Assembly (NCBI RefSeq): GCF_017591435.1
Contig: NC_059281.1
Span: 12,169,902-12,233,901, forward strand
Length of the DNA: 64,000 bases
Direction: 5' to 3'
Source of the DNA: Portunus trituberculatus
Lineage: Eukaryota; Arthropoda; Malacostraca; Decapoda; Portunidae
Position numbers and translations under genes: made by a program. Below the pieces are notes generated by a model. That model was not told where the DNA came from and made no database searches. It worked only from the letters and a program-made list of their open reading frames with translations. This document shows, piece after piece, positions 24,129 to 38,485 of the stretch. Positions within the stretch are counted from its first letter, which is position 1; the number at the start of each line of letters is the position of its first letter.

Positions 24129-25740
24129 GTAGAAGCAATGGAGTAACCGTGAGGACTTTGTTTTCCCACAACTGCTCCAGGCCGGTCCACTGGCAGCTTT
24201 GAGGGCCATTGTGCTCCGGCTCGGAAAGGGCGGAGCAGTTCTGTTGCTGACTCAGTGGGTGATCCTTGGGTTACTTGAGTGACTCCACATTCTGGAAAAA
24301 GATTGTGTACATGTAAGGACACTCATTGTTTTCTCTTATCCTTTATTGAAGTGTAATCTATCATATACTAATTGTTATTTATCTCATAAATTATCATTCT
24401 TGTAGTTGCAGACGAAATTGTTATTTCTTTAAGAGTTTAATCTATTTTGAAAAACCAATATGCATTTGGTTTGATGTTGTTTATATTATTGAGTGTTAAT
24501 GTGTTATGTATTATTGAACTTGTAAGACCCCATGAAGTGGAGCTGCTCTGAAGGATTTGGAAATCAGCTGCATGAGGCAAGCTCATTTTCATTTTGGGAA
24601 AGTGGCTTTTGTGCTGAGCTGCAGCATCAAGTAAAATTTTATGATCTGTGTCAGGTTGCAGAATGCCTTGCACTAACCTATTTGTATCTTGATGCTCAGT
24701 AAGCTTTAGTGATGCTGTGGTATTTAATGATACTTGTTGTGTTGAGTTCTCTGAATACACAGACACCAAAGAGCTTGTAGGGACCTTTTGGAGACTTTCC
24801 ACATGCATGTGTGTGTGTGTGGAGCCTTGCACCTCACAGCCCGGAGACGGGAGGGTCAGCTTAGGTAGTGTTGTGAATGGGATGTGGGTCATTAATGTAT
24901 TGACTGGCTTGCAGTTAGGCTTATGACAAGCCTTTGGCATGGCCTATATTAACAGCTGATATATTCAAGAGTGTTATTTGTATTCCTCTCTCTCTTATAC
25001 TGTGATATATATTCAGTGGGTATGTGGCTTATGTCAGGCCATTAAAGGATAGTAACCTTTCTTTTCATAGCAAAGTAAAGTTTCAATTTCCAAATGACTA
25101 TTTTCCTCTTTATTTAATTTTATTTTCAACACACTACTTGCATGGCTCCTGCCTGGCCCTGACACTAGGGGTGGCATGGATAGCCCTGAGTGGAAGCATT
25201 CCTGGTAGTAGTGTATTAAGTTTTTGTTTTGACCAACTCTACCTCCTCGACTCTTCATCACTTGTTGTAAGGAAGATTCATGACAGTGTTACTAAGGGAG
25301 ACAAACAGTCATTCACCTGTCATGTAAGGCTTTGTAAATATGCACTCATATCTGTCATTGAAGTGAGTGGAGTGTTTTGCAGCAGGTGGGTGGCTGTCTG
25401 GTGCTTGTCTGAGTGCAGAGTGGCTACATAATACTGTGGTTGTGTTACAGATGAACGAGCATATGGTGGTTGTTTAATATATGAGTGTATTCCTCAGTCC
25501 TATGATGGGTGATTGACTTTAAAAGCACACTCGAGAAGCAAGCTCATAATTCATCAAGCTAGTCTCTTCAATGCTATACCAAAACAAGCAAAAGTGAACT
25601 GTGCTTTCTGATGTTACAGTATTAGCTTCATTTTCATTCATGTCTCCTTGATTGGGTGTGTTTGTGTGTGTGTTTTTGTGTGTAAATGAATGAGATAACA
25701 AAGCGTTTGGCAAGCGTAGCTACTGAGGAATGCTCCCACA

Positions 25741-25804
<64 letters not shown>

Positions 25805-26820
25805 CATCCCTTTACCAGTGGATGCATCGTTTGATAAATCTCACACTGTACCAGATGCGGGAACACGGCTCAGGGCGCAGAAGATGGGAGACAAGGAAGT
25901 ACAGTTCACACCATGTTCTCGCTTTGTTCTTGAGCCTCCCTATATGATAATCTCACCCGACATACATCAATCACCTCCCTAGTACAAACTGGCTTGGACA
26001 TAATGCAGGGAAGAACTGTTATCTATCTTTATTATTCATTTTCATAAGTGTAAAGGCTGTCTTGGTGTATGCCACTTAGGGACTACCAATTATTTTCTCT
26101 CATGAAGTTTCCATCACTATAGATTATTGATGCAATTGGTTTATTCTTTTTGTTGTTCTCTCTGCCTCGATGAATGTGTCTGTTTGTATCTATGTAATAT
26201 AGAAGAAATATTGTACTATATATGTTTATTTATTTTCGCATCATGTACTACGTCTACTCATCAAGACAATATTGACCTTTTTTGTAAATCTTTATAATCT
26301 AGTCCAAATGTTTATACTACATAGAGAAAATACAAACAAATTGTTAATCATGGTATATTATTTAACCCCATTAAAACTTGTATGTTGTCTTTATTTATGA
26401 TTTTTTTTTTTTTATCTATCTGTATGTCTTTTCTTCTTACTTATCTCTTATATTTCTATGGTGTTTTAACTGGTGTGTCCATGATTTAAGATATTTCCTC
26501 TTGACGTATCTTGTGTCATCTTAGTCTCAGGTGTACATTTTTCTTTATTATTTTTTTTTCTTCCTTTTTCTATATTATACTTTAATATCTTGTCATCTCA
26601 GTTCTAAACTTAGTTATCTTCTCACTTAATAGTCTTATGTCCCCTTGACTTATATTTATTCTCGAGTTTATTTTCACGACTTCTAAATCAAAACACTGAT
26701 TTATTCTGTCCTAACCACATTTCTTCCCTTTCTTTTATCTCCACTTATGAGGTTAGTCTCTAACGTTTTACTTGAACTGGTTTATTTCCATGCCTTTTAG
26801 GAAATAAACAAACCAGCTTT
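24129..26820 (+). other. IP3K 3' UTR and downstream flank
   Basis: AT-rich, mostly non-coding sequence after the kinase stop, interrupted by an (AC)n array at 25741-25801. ATTAAA occurs near 25043 and 26366, and AATAAA at 26803-26808. Which of these is used cannot be told. A 167-codon open frame on the minus strand (24437-24940) resembles no protein I know. Confidence 0.35.
25741..25801. repeat. (AC)n array in the IP3K 3' flank
   Basis: Uninterrupted AC of about 60 bp. Confidence 0.95.
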
Positions 26821-27445
26821 AACGCACTGCACAGCTGCTGAGATTCGGTAACAATGTAAACAATCAGGAAGTAAAAAAAAAGGTGACAGCGCAGGAGCAG
26901 GAGGGGGACATGAGTTGAGTCACCGTAACAATGACCATTTTATATTCTTAACGCACTTGACGAGAGGAATTACATAAGTGTTAGGTATGAAAAACTCAAG
27001 CGTCATCGTTACATAGTTGCAGTGCAGTCAGGAAGGCTCAGGCAACACGTGAGCCGCCCTAGGCAGAAAGAACGTTCCTTGCTTGTAAATGGCATATTCC
27101 TCGCTTTTAACTTTCTCGCATCTCCCAAAACTTGATATGTTTATCTCAGTCTTTAGGTAACATTGAATATATTATGCACCCTCTCCGGAGTCAATAAGTA
27201 TGTTACCGTTTGCTCTTCCTTTGCCTCTATTAGTAACATGGCGTTTGATCTCCCTAGAATGAATTAAATGAATCCTATAAGAGCCACACGTCAATCATTA
27301 TGGAGATAAGAAGATGCAATTAGATAAGGGCAATATACAGTGGTGTATGGGAAGGTTTAAAAGGTCAGGAAAGGAGGAATTGTAAGTTAGTTTTAAGATT
27401 TAATAAGATTACTCAGGATGGTGGTTCTTCTTTCCCTAGAGTGTC

Positions 27446-27499
27446 TTCAGCCTTGCTTGTGCTGACTCACGATGACAAGCTGTTGGCTGAAACATCGTG
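27446..27499 (+). other. Interlocked inverted repeats (pseudoknot-like), possible decayed Penelope/hammerhead relic
   Basis: Three arm pairs are visible: TTCAGCC (27446) with GGCTGAA (27485), CTTGT (27456) with ACAAG (27475), and CACGATG (27468) with CATCGTG (27493). The third pair crosses the first two. AGC-TGTTG-GCT followed by GAAAC resembles hammerhead stem II and core as found in Penelope-like elements, but the CUGANGA core is not intact. Confidence 0.3.
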
Positions 27500-28564
27500 C
27501 ATCTGACATCCCCTTCAGAACTGTCGTGTCATGCTGCGAAGTGAAGGAATATGAATACATGTTATTAATTTAGAGTAATGTATAAACCACTGCTAGATGC
27601 TTTTATCATATGTCTGGATTTTGCAAGCGGTTTGTGAGTCTGGGAAAGGGCTGCAGCGTGGCGGGTCAGACGGTGTTGGTGGTGGATGACTAGACATAAC
27701 TTGTTCCCTTAGTCATGGTGATAATACTTAGGGCCAAACTCAAAACGTTGCGCATCTGGCAGGTTGCTAGGACAACTCCCGTTCTACCTTGCTCTCCCAA
27801 AAATGCCCTATTAACATGTCGATAGTGGAAACATAGTGAAGTGAGTGATAGCAGGTTTCCTCATGCATGCAACTTCAGATCTGCCATTCACCTCATATGA
27901 TTAACTGTCAACCAGCTTTTTACTTCCTATTATCCCATTTAAATACAGGCAGTTATCCACAAGACAAAGTGGAATCATGAATATCACTGCAAGCTCTCTC
28001 GCCTTCATGAACAGCCACTTTATAACACAATATGTCTTATTTTTTTCACAGAGAGAGACTGAAACATTATCTATAAATAGAATACAAGGGGGGTATTCGT
28101 AAAATGTCAAGAATGTTCACCTCATCCCACCACGAAACCTTCTGTTGAGACGAGATAACCAGTCAAGCACGCACCCACTCACTCCCATCCATCCATATCA
28201 CATCGGCGTTACTCCGTTTCAACTTAAACAGGACGTGGAACCAATGGCTGCAACAAGAGCAGGGTGGTCAGCTTACATCGCCTACACGTGGAGCCAATGA
28301 GAGCCAAGCTGGCGGCCAACCCAAACGTTCATGAAGTATGTAACTTTTTTTTTTCTTATTCTACAAACATTACCCACCCGCCCATTACTCCTTCCCCTCT
28401 CTCCTCAACTTGTCTCCTTTCTTCTTTTCCTGCAACCTGCTCTCGCGTCCCCTCCCACGCTTCCTCGCTCTTAACTCTTTCCCTTCCCACCCATCATTCC
28501 ACGTCTCCTTCCTATTATCTTCTCATCACCCTCCCACACCGTCAGTCCTTCCTCCAGTCACTGA

Positions 28565-28567
<3 letters not shown>

Positions 28568-28603
<36 letters not shown>

Positions 28604-28703
28604 GCTGACCTCTCCTCTCAACCTTCTTCACTCCCAACTCGGCCACTCAACCCATCTCAAGCAGACAAAAGCTTCGTAAACTCACTCTATTTACTTATCC
28701 CAC

Positions 28704-28751
<48 letters not shown>

Positions 28752-28989
28752 AACAAGTGGGTTGTTGCTGAGTAACTGGCGGTCACGTGGCGTCTAACCG
28801 CTTTCTCCCCCTTCCTCCCTTACCTCCTTCCTATTCTCCCTTCTCTGTGAGCCTCCCACCTCCCTCCTTCCCTCTTTATTCTCCCTTCCTTCCTCTTAAT
28901 TTCGTTCTCACCCATCTGACGCTGATCCTCTTTCCCTTTCTCCTTGAGTGTCTGAAGTTAGGAGGAGAGCGAAGATGGAGAGGTGGGTA

Positions 28990-29039
<50 letters not shown>
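28568..29039. repeat. Three (CT)n arrays
   Basis: 28568-28601, 28711-28750 and 28989-29039, all with CT on the + strand within a pyrimidine-rich block. Confidence 0.95.
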
Positions 29040-29042
<3 letters not shown>

Positions 29043-30817
29043 GACTCACCCATCATGGTGAGTCAGCTCTCGATTATAGCACCATCAGTAGACATGCCTT
29101 CCCAGCTTCTCTCGCCCAGCCAGCCATCTCGTGCTAACGCCATCCCTCGAACAGCCTTGCCCCGGATTAGTGAGTTATTTTGAAGATAACCCGCCACTTC
29201 AAGCATTTACCACCTGCTTTCCTTTGGCGTTGCTAGAAGTGTTGGTGTTGTTGGCGGTGCTTGATGCTTGGAACATAGAAAATAATAGCGATAATTCTTA
29301 GGTAATGAAATTTTATTAATCATGTAAGTTTTTTTTTTTTTTCACAGGAGCTGAAAGGAATGAGAAAAGGTAACAGAAAATCCAGCTGTAAAATTAACTA
29401 GCAACATTTGATCTTTGTGATGTTTTGAATTCTATGTGCCAGTGAAGTGAGTCTGACATCGAGGCATCTAGCTGAGGGGAGAACAGACGGTATACTGTAT
29501 GTAGCCTATGTTCTGCTTTTCTATCTTGTATATCTGTGGCGCGTGAAAATTTTAGTTTTGAGAATTTTGTAACAAAGTATATTTTATTCTTTATTCGTAA
29601 CGATGATTGATGATGTTTCCTTTTCACTGTCGTCGAAGAAATAGCAAAGTTATTTTTTTTCTTCACGGTAAACAAAAATAACAAATAAAAAGATCCTCTT
29701 CCTTATTATCCTCCCACTGGTGTACTGAAGTGTAGAAATCTGCTTCTGTTTATCTGTTTATCTACGGTAGCCATTTTATCAACAAGTAACCTGTCCGAAT
29801 ATTAAAAAGCTTTGTTCTCGCATCAGGGATTTTCAAGGACTGTAGAAATGACCACCAGACGACAGGTTCCCCAGGGTAATTTTCCCAGTGACGGTGCAGA
29901 GTTCTTGTTAAACTATTCCTGGAATCATGAAAACCTAATAAAAACTCTAGTATCCTCCATGATAACGTGTCAAGACTAACCGGAATAAGACGCCAGAATG
30001 GTTGGGAATACGATTACGAAAGCATTAATTTCAAGCACTTACAGGTCATTAAATATGTGACCATAACTCATTAATGTTGTAATTGTCGCTGGGGAGGCAG
30101 GCAGGCAGACGGTAGTAGCCTTGAAGTTAATGGAAGTGACTTGTGCAATAAAAACAGTGACGTGGGGCTGATCATGCTGACTAATTACAAACATCATATA
30201 TCCATCCATGCCAATTACTACTGACGGAAAACTTATCCATTCTTTTTTGTTGTGGGTAAAGCTGTTGACTATTTTCTAGAGTCTCTTTCTTGTGGTAATT
30301 TTGCGACATGTTCATCTTTGTAGCTATGACAGGAAGAGGAGGGGTTGTCGGTAGCGGTTAGGATGAGGTGGGTGTCATGGCCAGGGGTTGGGGGAGGGTT
30401 ATTGGCCATGGTGGTGGAGTTGCTAATGGTGGTGAGACGTTTCTTAAAGCCTTATTTTCTTTCATCAATATGTTTAATGCCTAAAAGCACAGATGAATAA
30501 GATTAATTAACTAGAAAGATTAAATTACTGTGTTTCTGGGACTTCTTACGTCAATCAAATGCAGGATAGCAATTAAAGAAGTGTATTCTATCCTTTGAGT
30601 TATTCTTTAGCCCTCAATTTACTTGTAGAAATATTTATTACATTAGTAGCTACATTACCCTTTACTAAACTACTTTCATTTCAGAAAACGTCAACTGATT
30701 CTTATCCATCAATTTAATTGTATTCACACTAATGTCATATTTTCCTGGTAATTTAACAGGCTGTACATCAGTTTATGTTATCAATTGACAACACGCTTAA
30801 TGGTGACCCTAAGATTG

Positions 30818-30818
<1 letters not shown>

Positions 30819-30870
<52 letters not shown>
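30819..30870. repeat. (GT)n array
   Basis: Uninterrupted GT of about 52 bp. Confidence 0.95.
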
Positions 30871-30874
<4 letters not shown>

Positions 30875-31620
30875 CATTAATGGTAATCTTGCTTGGTGAT
30901 TTTGTTGCCAAGTCTCCAACATGAGGGCAGTAATTGTAACTAACTCTATTTACTTTTTTTTATACCTACTTTATTTTATCTATGCATATATCTATCTATT
31001 CAGTTATGTTTATTTTTCTTTCCTGTGCATCAACTAGCCTACTCTTCATTTAATTTTTACAACCTCATTTTTCTATCAATTATTTCCTGCAAGAATTCTC
31101 TGCTTTTTTTTTTTTCTGAGATTTCCCGTCTTCTGGTGTTTACTTGCATCCATGACTGGTGTTGTAACTTTTCTTGGTTGTGTAGCGTGTGGTATGTGGT
31201 GGATTTCTTAGAAGTATTGTGCTTTGTATACAAAAGCGAGACACTGATGTACTGTCAATGACATCATCCACTCACATTACATATATTTAACACTGAAACT
31301 TTGAACTAATAACTAAAAGGAATGTTATAACTATTACTGCAGCTTTAGCTATTACCTCAACCGCCCACGCATATCTTGGCCTTTGTCTTGTATTGTACCA
31401 TACTACTGCCAGTCAAAATAACAAGACGCTTTAACTTACTACTACTTTTACAACTCATAACCACGTCAGCCATTACCAGACCCATTCACTAGCATCACCA
31501 TGACATCTGTGTTTCGCAAGGAATAGAAGCAGAATTTAGCCGTAGCCTGTGGATCGCCACAACATTTTACCTGAGTCATCTCCCTTACCCTCCCTCCTCT
31601 CCCGCCCGCTCTCTCAGACC

Positions 31621-31937
31621 TCAGTCAGTCAGTCTCTCTCAATCCACAGAGTTGAGTGGTAATACGCCGCTCTGATCCTGCAACAAGTACCACCATTGAA
31701 GATAAAACCAGTGGCTTTTTCATTTGATCGAGTGGCGGTTGGAAAGAAATGCCCACGTGAACTACATTATAACGTGTTGCTCAGCTGTTATAATGTAAGC
31801 CAGCACCTGTAGGAATGTCAGACGGTGTTTAAAAAGACTGTAAACAAAAGGTGCACGATAACCGAGTAAAGAAAAAGAACAGAATAACTGCGTCGGCAAC
31901 GTTGTACTACTGCTAGACCAGAAAGGAAGGACCGTCG
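31621..31937 (+). promoter_or_regulatory. Candidate Inr+DPE promoter with untranslated first exon
   Basis: TCAGTC at 31621-31626 (A = 31623) has AGTTG at exactly +28 to +32, matching DPE RGWYV. The exon-like, repeat-free block runs to a strong donor TCG|GTGAGT at 31937/31938. No long frame, so it would be a 5' UTR exon. It contains an 11-bp-arm hairpin (31763-31797). It might serve Keap1 21 kb downstream or an unseen gene. Confidence 0.3.
31763..31797 (+). other. 11-bp hairpin (TACATTATAAC / GTTATAATGTA)
   Basis: Arms 31763-31773 and 31787-31797 are perfect reverse complements around a 13-nt loop. It is inside the candidate first exon. It could be an mRNA structure or a small relic. Confidence 0.6.
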
Positions 31938-31996
31938 GTGAGTAATGATTATTGTAAAAGTTTAAGTAATTTTCCGCAGTGACGTAGCTTTTGTTT

Positions 31997-31999
<3 letters not shown>

Positions 32000-32039
<40 letters not shown>

Positions 32040-32141
32040 TGACCCTTACGTTGGCTATGAAGTGATGAAAAAAAAAAAAACAACCTTGGTATCTGTGACG
32101 TCAGCTGAAAGAGAATACTGTTCTTTATTTTATTTTCCCGC

Positions 32142-32196
<55 letters not shown>

Positions 32197-32287
32197 CTTT
32201 TATCAATCTCTTAACAGATTATAATTAAAAACGTAAGAAAAAAAGGTATTTAATAGCTGTTTAGAATACATTAAAGAAAAAATTACG

Positions 32288-32320
<33 letters not shown>
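32000..32320. repeat. (GT)n, (AC)n and (GA)n arrays
   Basis: (GT) 32000-32038, (AC) 32145-32193, (GA) 32291-32320. A CRE palindrome lies at 32096-32103. A further (GA) is at 33404-33440. Confidence 0.95.
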
Positions 32321-32321
<1 letters not shown>

Positions 32322-33402
32322 ACGCCGTTGGAATACACTGTTTTATACTCCGAGCTCTTGATTCTTATTTTCAATTATCTGAAGCACAATTTCCAATATA
32401 AAGACTAAGAATAAAGCCAATAGATCTCAAAGTAAATGATGGAATGGTCAGGTAGAAGCATTTTCATAAACTTTAAAATGAATCACAACCATTAGTGACA
32501 CTGTTCTTGCGTGCGTTCTGTCAGTCAGAAAATAAAGGAAATCACTGTTATCAACCTTCAACATAACAAACCAACCTCCCTCTGGACTTGAACACTTGGA
32601 AAAGGGTAAAATAAATGGCTTTGACATTGATTGGGAAGTAGGTACAAGAACTTTTAAACAAGAACAAAATGGAACAAAAATATCGATATTAGTGGATATT
32701 GACAAGCCTGTCGTGTGTGGAGAGTGGCAGTGGTAGGAACCCAGACTCCACAAGCTATAGAAGCACTACTGAACCCTCTATCCAAATATTGACATGAAGT
32801 AAGACTGCTTTGTATGTGTGACAGAATCTAGCAAGCGAACAGGGTAACATTCAGTACGTGTGAAGTCTTCTTGTCATCCACTTTAATGGGTTAGCACTGC
32901 ATTCGGAACACTGATTGGACAGGTTGCTTAACTTCATTGGTATCTTCGGATGTTTGAACGTAAAGAAAAAGGTGTGATTCTGTAGCAAGTCCTGTCATCA
33001 AATTTTTTGGGGGAAGAGTAGCAGTCAGAGGACGAATAAGTTGCCTTTACTCCTCAAGCTATGCAGCCAGTAGGGGAAGCACCAAGGACGGGAAAGGAAG
33101 GGTGGTGTCCGTTACTCAGCAGCGGCCGGCGACTTCAGCCACGGCCCTTGCCGCGAGGAGAATGACTGAAATACCACTGAATGGTCCTCAGAAATATTTC
33201 ACAGATTTTTTTCCTCCGATTTTATACTGTAGTGTGTATATTAGAAGATCTTTGGATATGCTTGGAGTGTACTGCATTGTGGATCACTATGTACGAGTTC
33301 TTTCTGCAGTGTTCGCTTTTTCAGATATTTTGGCGTCTTTCTTGGCTTCTTTTTATCGAGTTTGAAAAAAAAAAAATGGTGATGGCTTAACCAGGACCCA
33401 AC

Positions 33403-33443
<41 letters not shown>

Positions 33444-33735
33444 GGGTGGGCTCCCTCGACTACCAGGCACCACTTTAGCTTTTAGAAATCACCCTTTTGA
33501 GAGGCGTAAGGATTTTAAAGCATGGGTTCCTATGAGTGATTAGTGCAGCCTTTCTACGACCCTTTCTACGGTAAATGCACAACGGAGGCAATGCAATCGT
33601 CTTGGATACAGTGACCTCCTGATGGAGATAAGGGGCACAAACCTCTCATGACAAAAAGAGCGAAAAGCAAGTCATGAACCTTTCCCAGCAGTGAAGTGTG
33701 TTGCCAACTGCACATGCATATAAAATGCAAGAGAA

Positions 33736-33801
33736 CACGAGTCAGTGGCACCGTCAGCATGATGCTGGCGCTAACTCGTGTTTTTTTTTTTTTTTTTTTT
33801 C
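33736..33801 (+). other. Nested inverted repeat followed by poly(T)
   Basis: CACGAGT (33736-33742) pairs with ACTCGTG (33774-33780). Inside lies CAGCAT-G-ATGCTG (33755-33767). A 20-nt T run follows at once. Looks like a stem-loop with a T tail; function unknown. Confidence 0.45.
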
Positions 33802-36187
33802 GTTCATTAGCTCGCCTGTGAGTAGTAGTGTGAAGGATGAAGACCAGTGGTTTGAAGTGCTTAGTTGTTGCTATTGCTGGTTGTCTTATTCATTTTCTCT
33901 AGGGTCTTTTTAAAAAAGGAAAAAGGAATCAAAGCTTACGGAGGTTACTTATCTACTTACGTTTTAGAACCGTTGATTCATTAGAATTATGAAATTCCGC
34001 TTGAAAATCCAAGTGAAACGAATCAAGGTAAGATGCCGAATCTTTTGGAAATCAGAATGTTCCATCACGATGACCCAACGTTTTGTTCGTCCTCCTTTCT
34101 CCCGGCATTCCTTCCTGCTACCGCCCCTCCCAGCAGGTGGCGGGCAGGTAATGTCGCCTTGAGCTTATTCAAGGATAAAACATCAACCAAGATTCTGCCA
34201 CAGATTCTCCATGGTGTCCTCGTCATTGTCTTGTTTCAAGGAACACACCAGTCGTGTACTGTTCTCGGACTGCTAAAAATAACTGAGCAGGTGTTTATTT
34301 GCGCATGGATATTGTTGTGTACAAAGAAAATATAAAATCAATAAAGAGCCTCGTGAAGAGCAGCCGCCATAACTTTTTTTCTATTTGGGTTAGATAAATG
34401 TGGATTAGAAATCGAATTAAGCTGCAGAATCTAATCTAACCAGAACAAATATGCAATGGCTAATCATCTTCGATCTAAAATTAACTACTATATGTTTTCT
34501 TGGCAAGTTCGTAGTTCCTTATAAGACAAAAGTTTGCACGTAGTGTTATTCGTTGTGGTTTTTGTAATTGAGCCTGAATTGCGTAATGATCTGTCTCACA
34601 AGCCAACAAGCCATCATCAGCCTCGCCAACGTAGACTCAGAAGAGGAAGTGGTCGATTGTGTGGATGTAACTGCGAGTGACAGTCTCGTTCCGCCTCATC
34701 CTAATCCTGTCTGTCGCTCCTGTGCTGCCTTCCATCCATCGATTGACACATTGACAGCCGATCTCTCTCTCTCTCTCTCTCTCTGACTGTGTAACTCCAA
34801 ATATGAGATGCCAAGGCAGTTTTTCGGCTCAGAGAGCATTGCTTTTATTTCATCCACGCTTCGATGATTCAAAATATTTCAGGTGCGGCCTGAGCAATCA
34901 CCAGATTTCCCCCCCATTGTCATCCTGGCGCCCTTCAAGAGTTATGTCACCACTGCCCACATTCTAGGTCTTGTATTATCACCAGGAGCAGTCACACTCG
35001 TCCGCCCCAGGTGCAGTCGTACGGCAGTTCAGCGATCAGTCAACAATACAATATAGTATAGTCATGACCGGCCAGCTGCTCAGTGACGGTGCCTCGCTGG
35101 CGGGCCGCGGGCGTCCTAGGCTGCGTTATCCCATGATCCCTTATTCCTATCATGACTCATCATCTCGGTCACTCACCGGGTGAAGCCCCTCGAGGCAGTG
35201 ACCTTCGAACCCTCCATTCTGCTCCTCATCACCCTCGCCACCCTCGCCTCTTATTCTTGAAAACCGGTGTTTCCATCAACGCCCACACCCGCCCCTGCCT
35301 TTCCCTCCTCCCGCCTTCACGGCCACCAATCATTTAACGACCCTCACCCCGTCACTCGGAGGGGTTTTTCCTTCACCTACTGCAGCTGTTGCTCTCTCCC
35401 GTGTTGCCTTGATCCTGACTTACTGAACTACATTTCTAGGGAGAAAGCTCGGTTTATTATTAAGGATTCATTGTGCAGATAGGTAGCTTGTGTTTTATAT
35501 GCTAGTAAGTTGTTTCTATTTCTCTTCCTTCCATCATCCTCATCTTAATGTGATTGGTCCTCATGACGTTGCATTTCTATTCAGGAACTATGCATCCTTT
35601 AGTCATTGCGATTCATTTCCTGAAGACAAGGAAAATTCTTTTGGAACTTAACCACCGGATGGATAAAGGGTAGAGGAAGGAACAATGAGGCTGCCCGCTA
35701 CGGTGACAGAGAAAGTGTTGAAGATGATAGTCAGTCAGTCCAGCAGGAGTTCTCATTCTTTTGTGAAATCTGTAGAGAAATAAAGGCACAGTTCCATGGA
35801 AGAATAATAAATTCCAGTAGTTAATGTAAATTGATTAAAAGATCTGTGAAAGAAGAAATGAGAGGAATAGGCTGTCGTATTTGAGCGATTAGGAAAAACA
35901 GGATTCTATAATGTAAAACTAACCTGTTAATGAAAGGAAATTAAGTGATCAGGTTCTGACATTTGGAAGATAAAATAAGCAGAAGGTGGTTATTTATGAC
36001 TCATGAATGATAGAAGCAGAAGCAGAGGTGGATGGGTGGATGGGTGGGAGGAGCATGTGTGGTTGGGAAGCACGGAGCGTACAGCATCCTGCACAAACAA
36101 GAGCATGGCGGTGTGGTGGCGGTGCGTTCAAAGGTTTGTTATTGTATTTCCGCCCGTGATAAAGTGCATGGCTCGCAGTTGTCCCTT

Positions 36188-36850
<663 letters not shown>

Positions 36851-38224
36851 CCCCTTAATAACAATCTGGTGTTGAAAGATCTTAAGAGGTGACCATTTCA
36901 GTGTTTAGTTTTTCTTTAATAAACAAAACTAAATCAATAAATAAACATCTTTACTAATAGATTGAGCAAGCTAAACCTCATCACCATTGCACTAAAAATA
37001 ACTGCTGAGTGTTTTTTTTCCTAGTGTTCCATCTTCTTTTCCCCGGATAGTCTTCTCTTTCTAATCCTTGCCCTACTCAGTATCAAAACGCGACAACACG
37101 GTTCTCTTTATCTCTGACTCCATTTCGGATCATCATATGTGCTTCTTATAGGTTATTGTTCCCTAGAATACTCAGGTGTTACAAATATACATGCTCTCTA
37201 ACGTTTAGGGAAAAGACCGTGATATCTGTAAGTGTGGCATTGTTTACACCAGAAATATCGTCCTTCTACTTACCTTTAATTGAACTCAAGATCTCTCCCT
37301 CTCTTTTTTCTTTTTCTTTTATTTTCTTTTTATACTGGGATTGTGTAAGTCAGTTGTGGTTATGCTCCTTGTTCCTACTCCCTGTGGTTACGCAGTGGAT
37401 TTGGTGTTACACAGGTTTTAGTTAAGTTTTCGTATTCTTATCTCGTGGCATCTTATCTCGAAGAATTTTAGTAGCCTGTGATAGAAGTTGGCATGGTTCT
37501 CAAAGGTATTTTCATGGTTTGATTGGTAGTTTCACAGCAATTATGTATAGCCATTTCAGTAGTCATTGTAAAGTAGACTGTGAAATAATAAAGCATTTAA
37601 GCATACAAGACAATATTCCCTGTCTCGTTTCTTAATGTTCCAGCCCCTGCAGCGACATAGCCCGCCGTGGTGCAGTGTCGGGTATAACTAGCGGTATGTA
37701 TTGTATAACATGACATTGAATTCAGCTGTCTAATCACGCTATGTTATGTATCTTCATTTGTTGCGTGGCTACTGACAAGAATTTATACCTTTCAGGATTT
37801 TATAATTCCATACAGACATCAGTATTTTGATATCTCCTATTGTTAGTCCTGAGTAAAAACGTTAATAAACTGTAACACTTTCATTGGTCACAAAAGCTTT
37901 CTTTGTCATGGAAGGTCTTGTTTACTGCAGTCAGCAAGCCATTTCCGAACCCATCAAAATACTATCATTGATCATTATCAGCTTCTGTCAATCACTTGTA
38001 ATGATTACGTGCTGTTACCAGGGCACTATGAAGATAATGAGGAGGAGCTTTACAGCCGTTCCAGTGGTAATGTGTTATAGTTTTTATACTAAGGGAAGGT
38101 GTGGAAAGCTAATCAATTTAGCTTTGGCGCCACACAATTCATGGCGGTACTTCTCCCACTAAGAAACTTTGCCGTATAATTTGATAGCAGATTATTCGGT
38201 TCTTATAATGGTCTTGGTAAAGTT

Positions 38225-38225
<1 letters not shown>

Positions 38226-38280
<55 letters not shown>

Positions 38281-38427
38281 ACAAGACAAAGACCGAAAAT
38301 CATCCCGTCATTGCGCCCCGTCATCATTCACGGCCAAGCCTCATCTGTTTCCTGACGCGCCGCCACCCTGATGACTCGATGACTGGGATGACTTGTACCG
38401 ATGACGTCTTGGTCTGCCAGGTGGCGT

Positions 38428-38480
<53 letters not shown>
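38226..38480. repeat. (GA)n and (AC)n arrays
   Basis: (GA) 38226-38277 and (AC) 38430-38480, the latter abutting the truncated SINE. Confidence 0.95.

Positions 38481-38483
<3 letters not shown>

Positions 38484-38485
<2 letters not shown>

Larger units (their letters stand above)
26821..31620. other. Intergenic, AT-rich, no gene recognised
   Basis: Mostly unique sequence with (CT)n at 28568-28601, 28711-28750 and 28989-29039, and (GT)n at 30819-30870. Pyrimidine-rich at 28370-28930. Contains the interlocked inverted repeats at 27446-27499. Open frames here are short and unrecognised. Confidence 0.5.

Noticed and set aside
24437..24940. 167-codon minus-strand frame in the IP3K 3' region
   Set aside because: No recognisable domain, no splice or promoter context, and it lies antisense to the probable 3' UTR. 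Kept only as a note.
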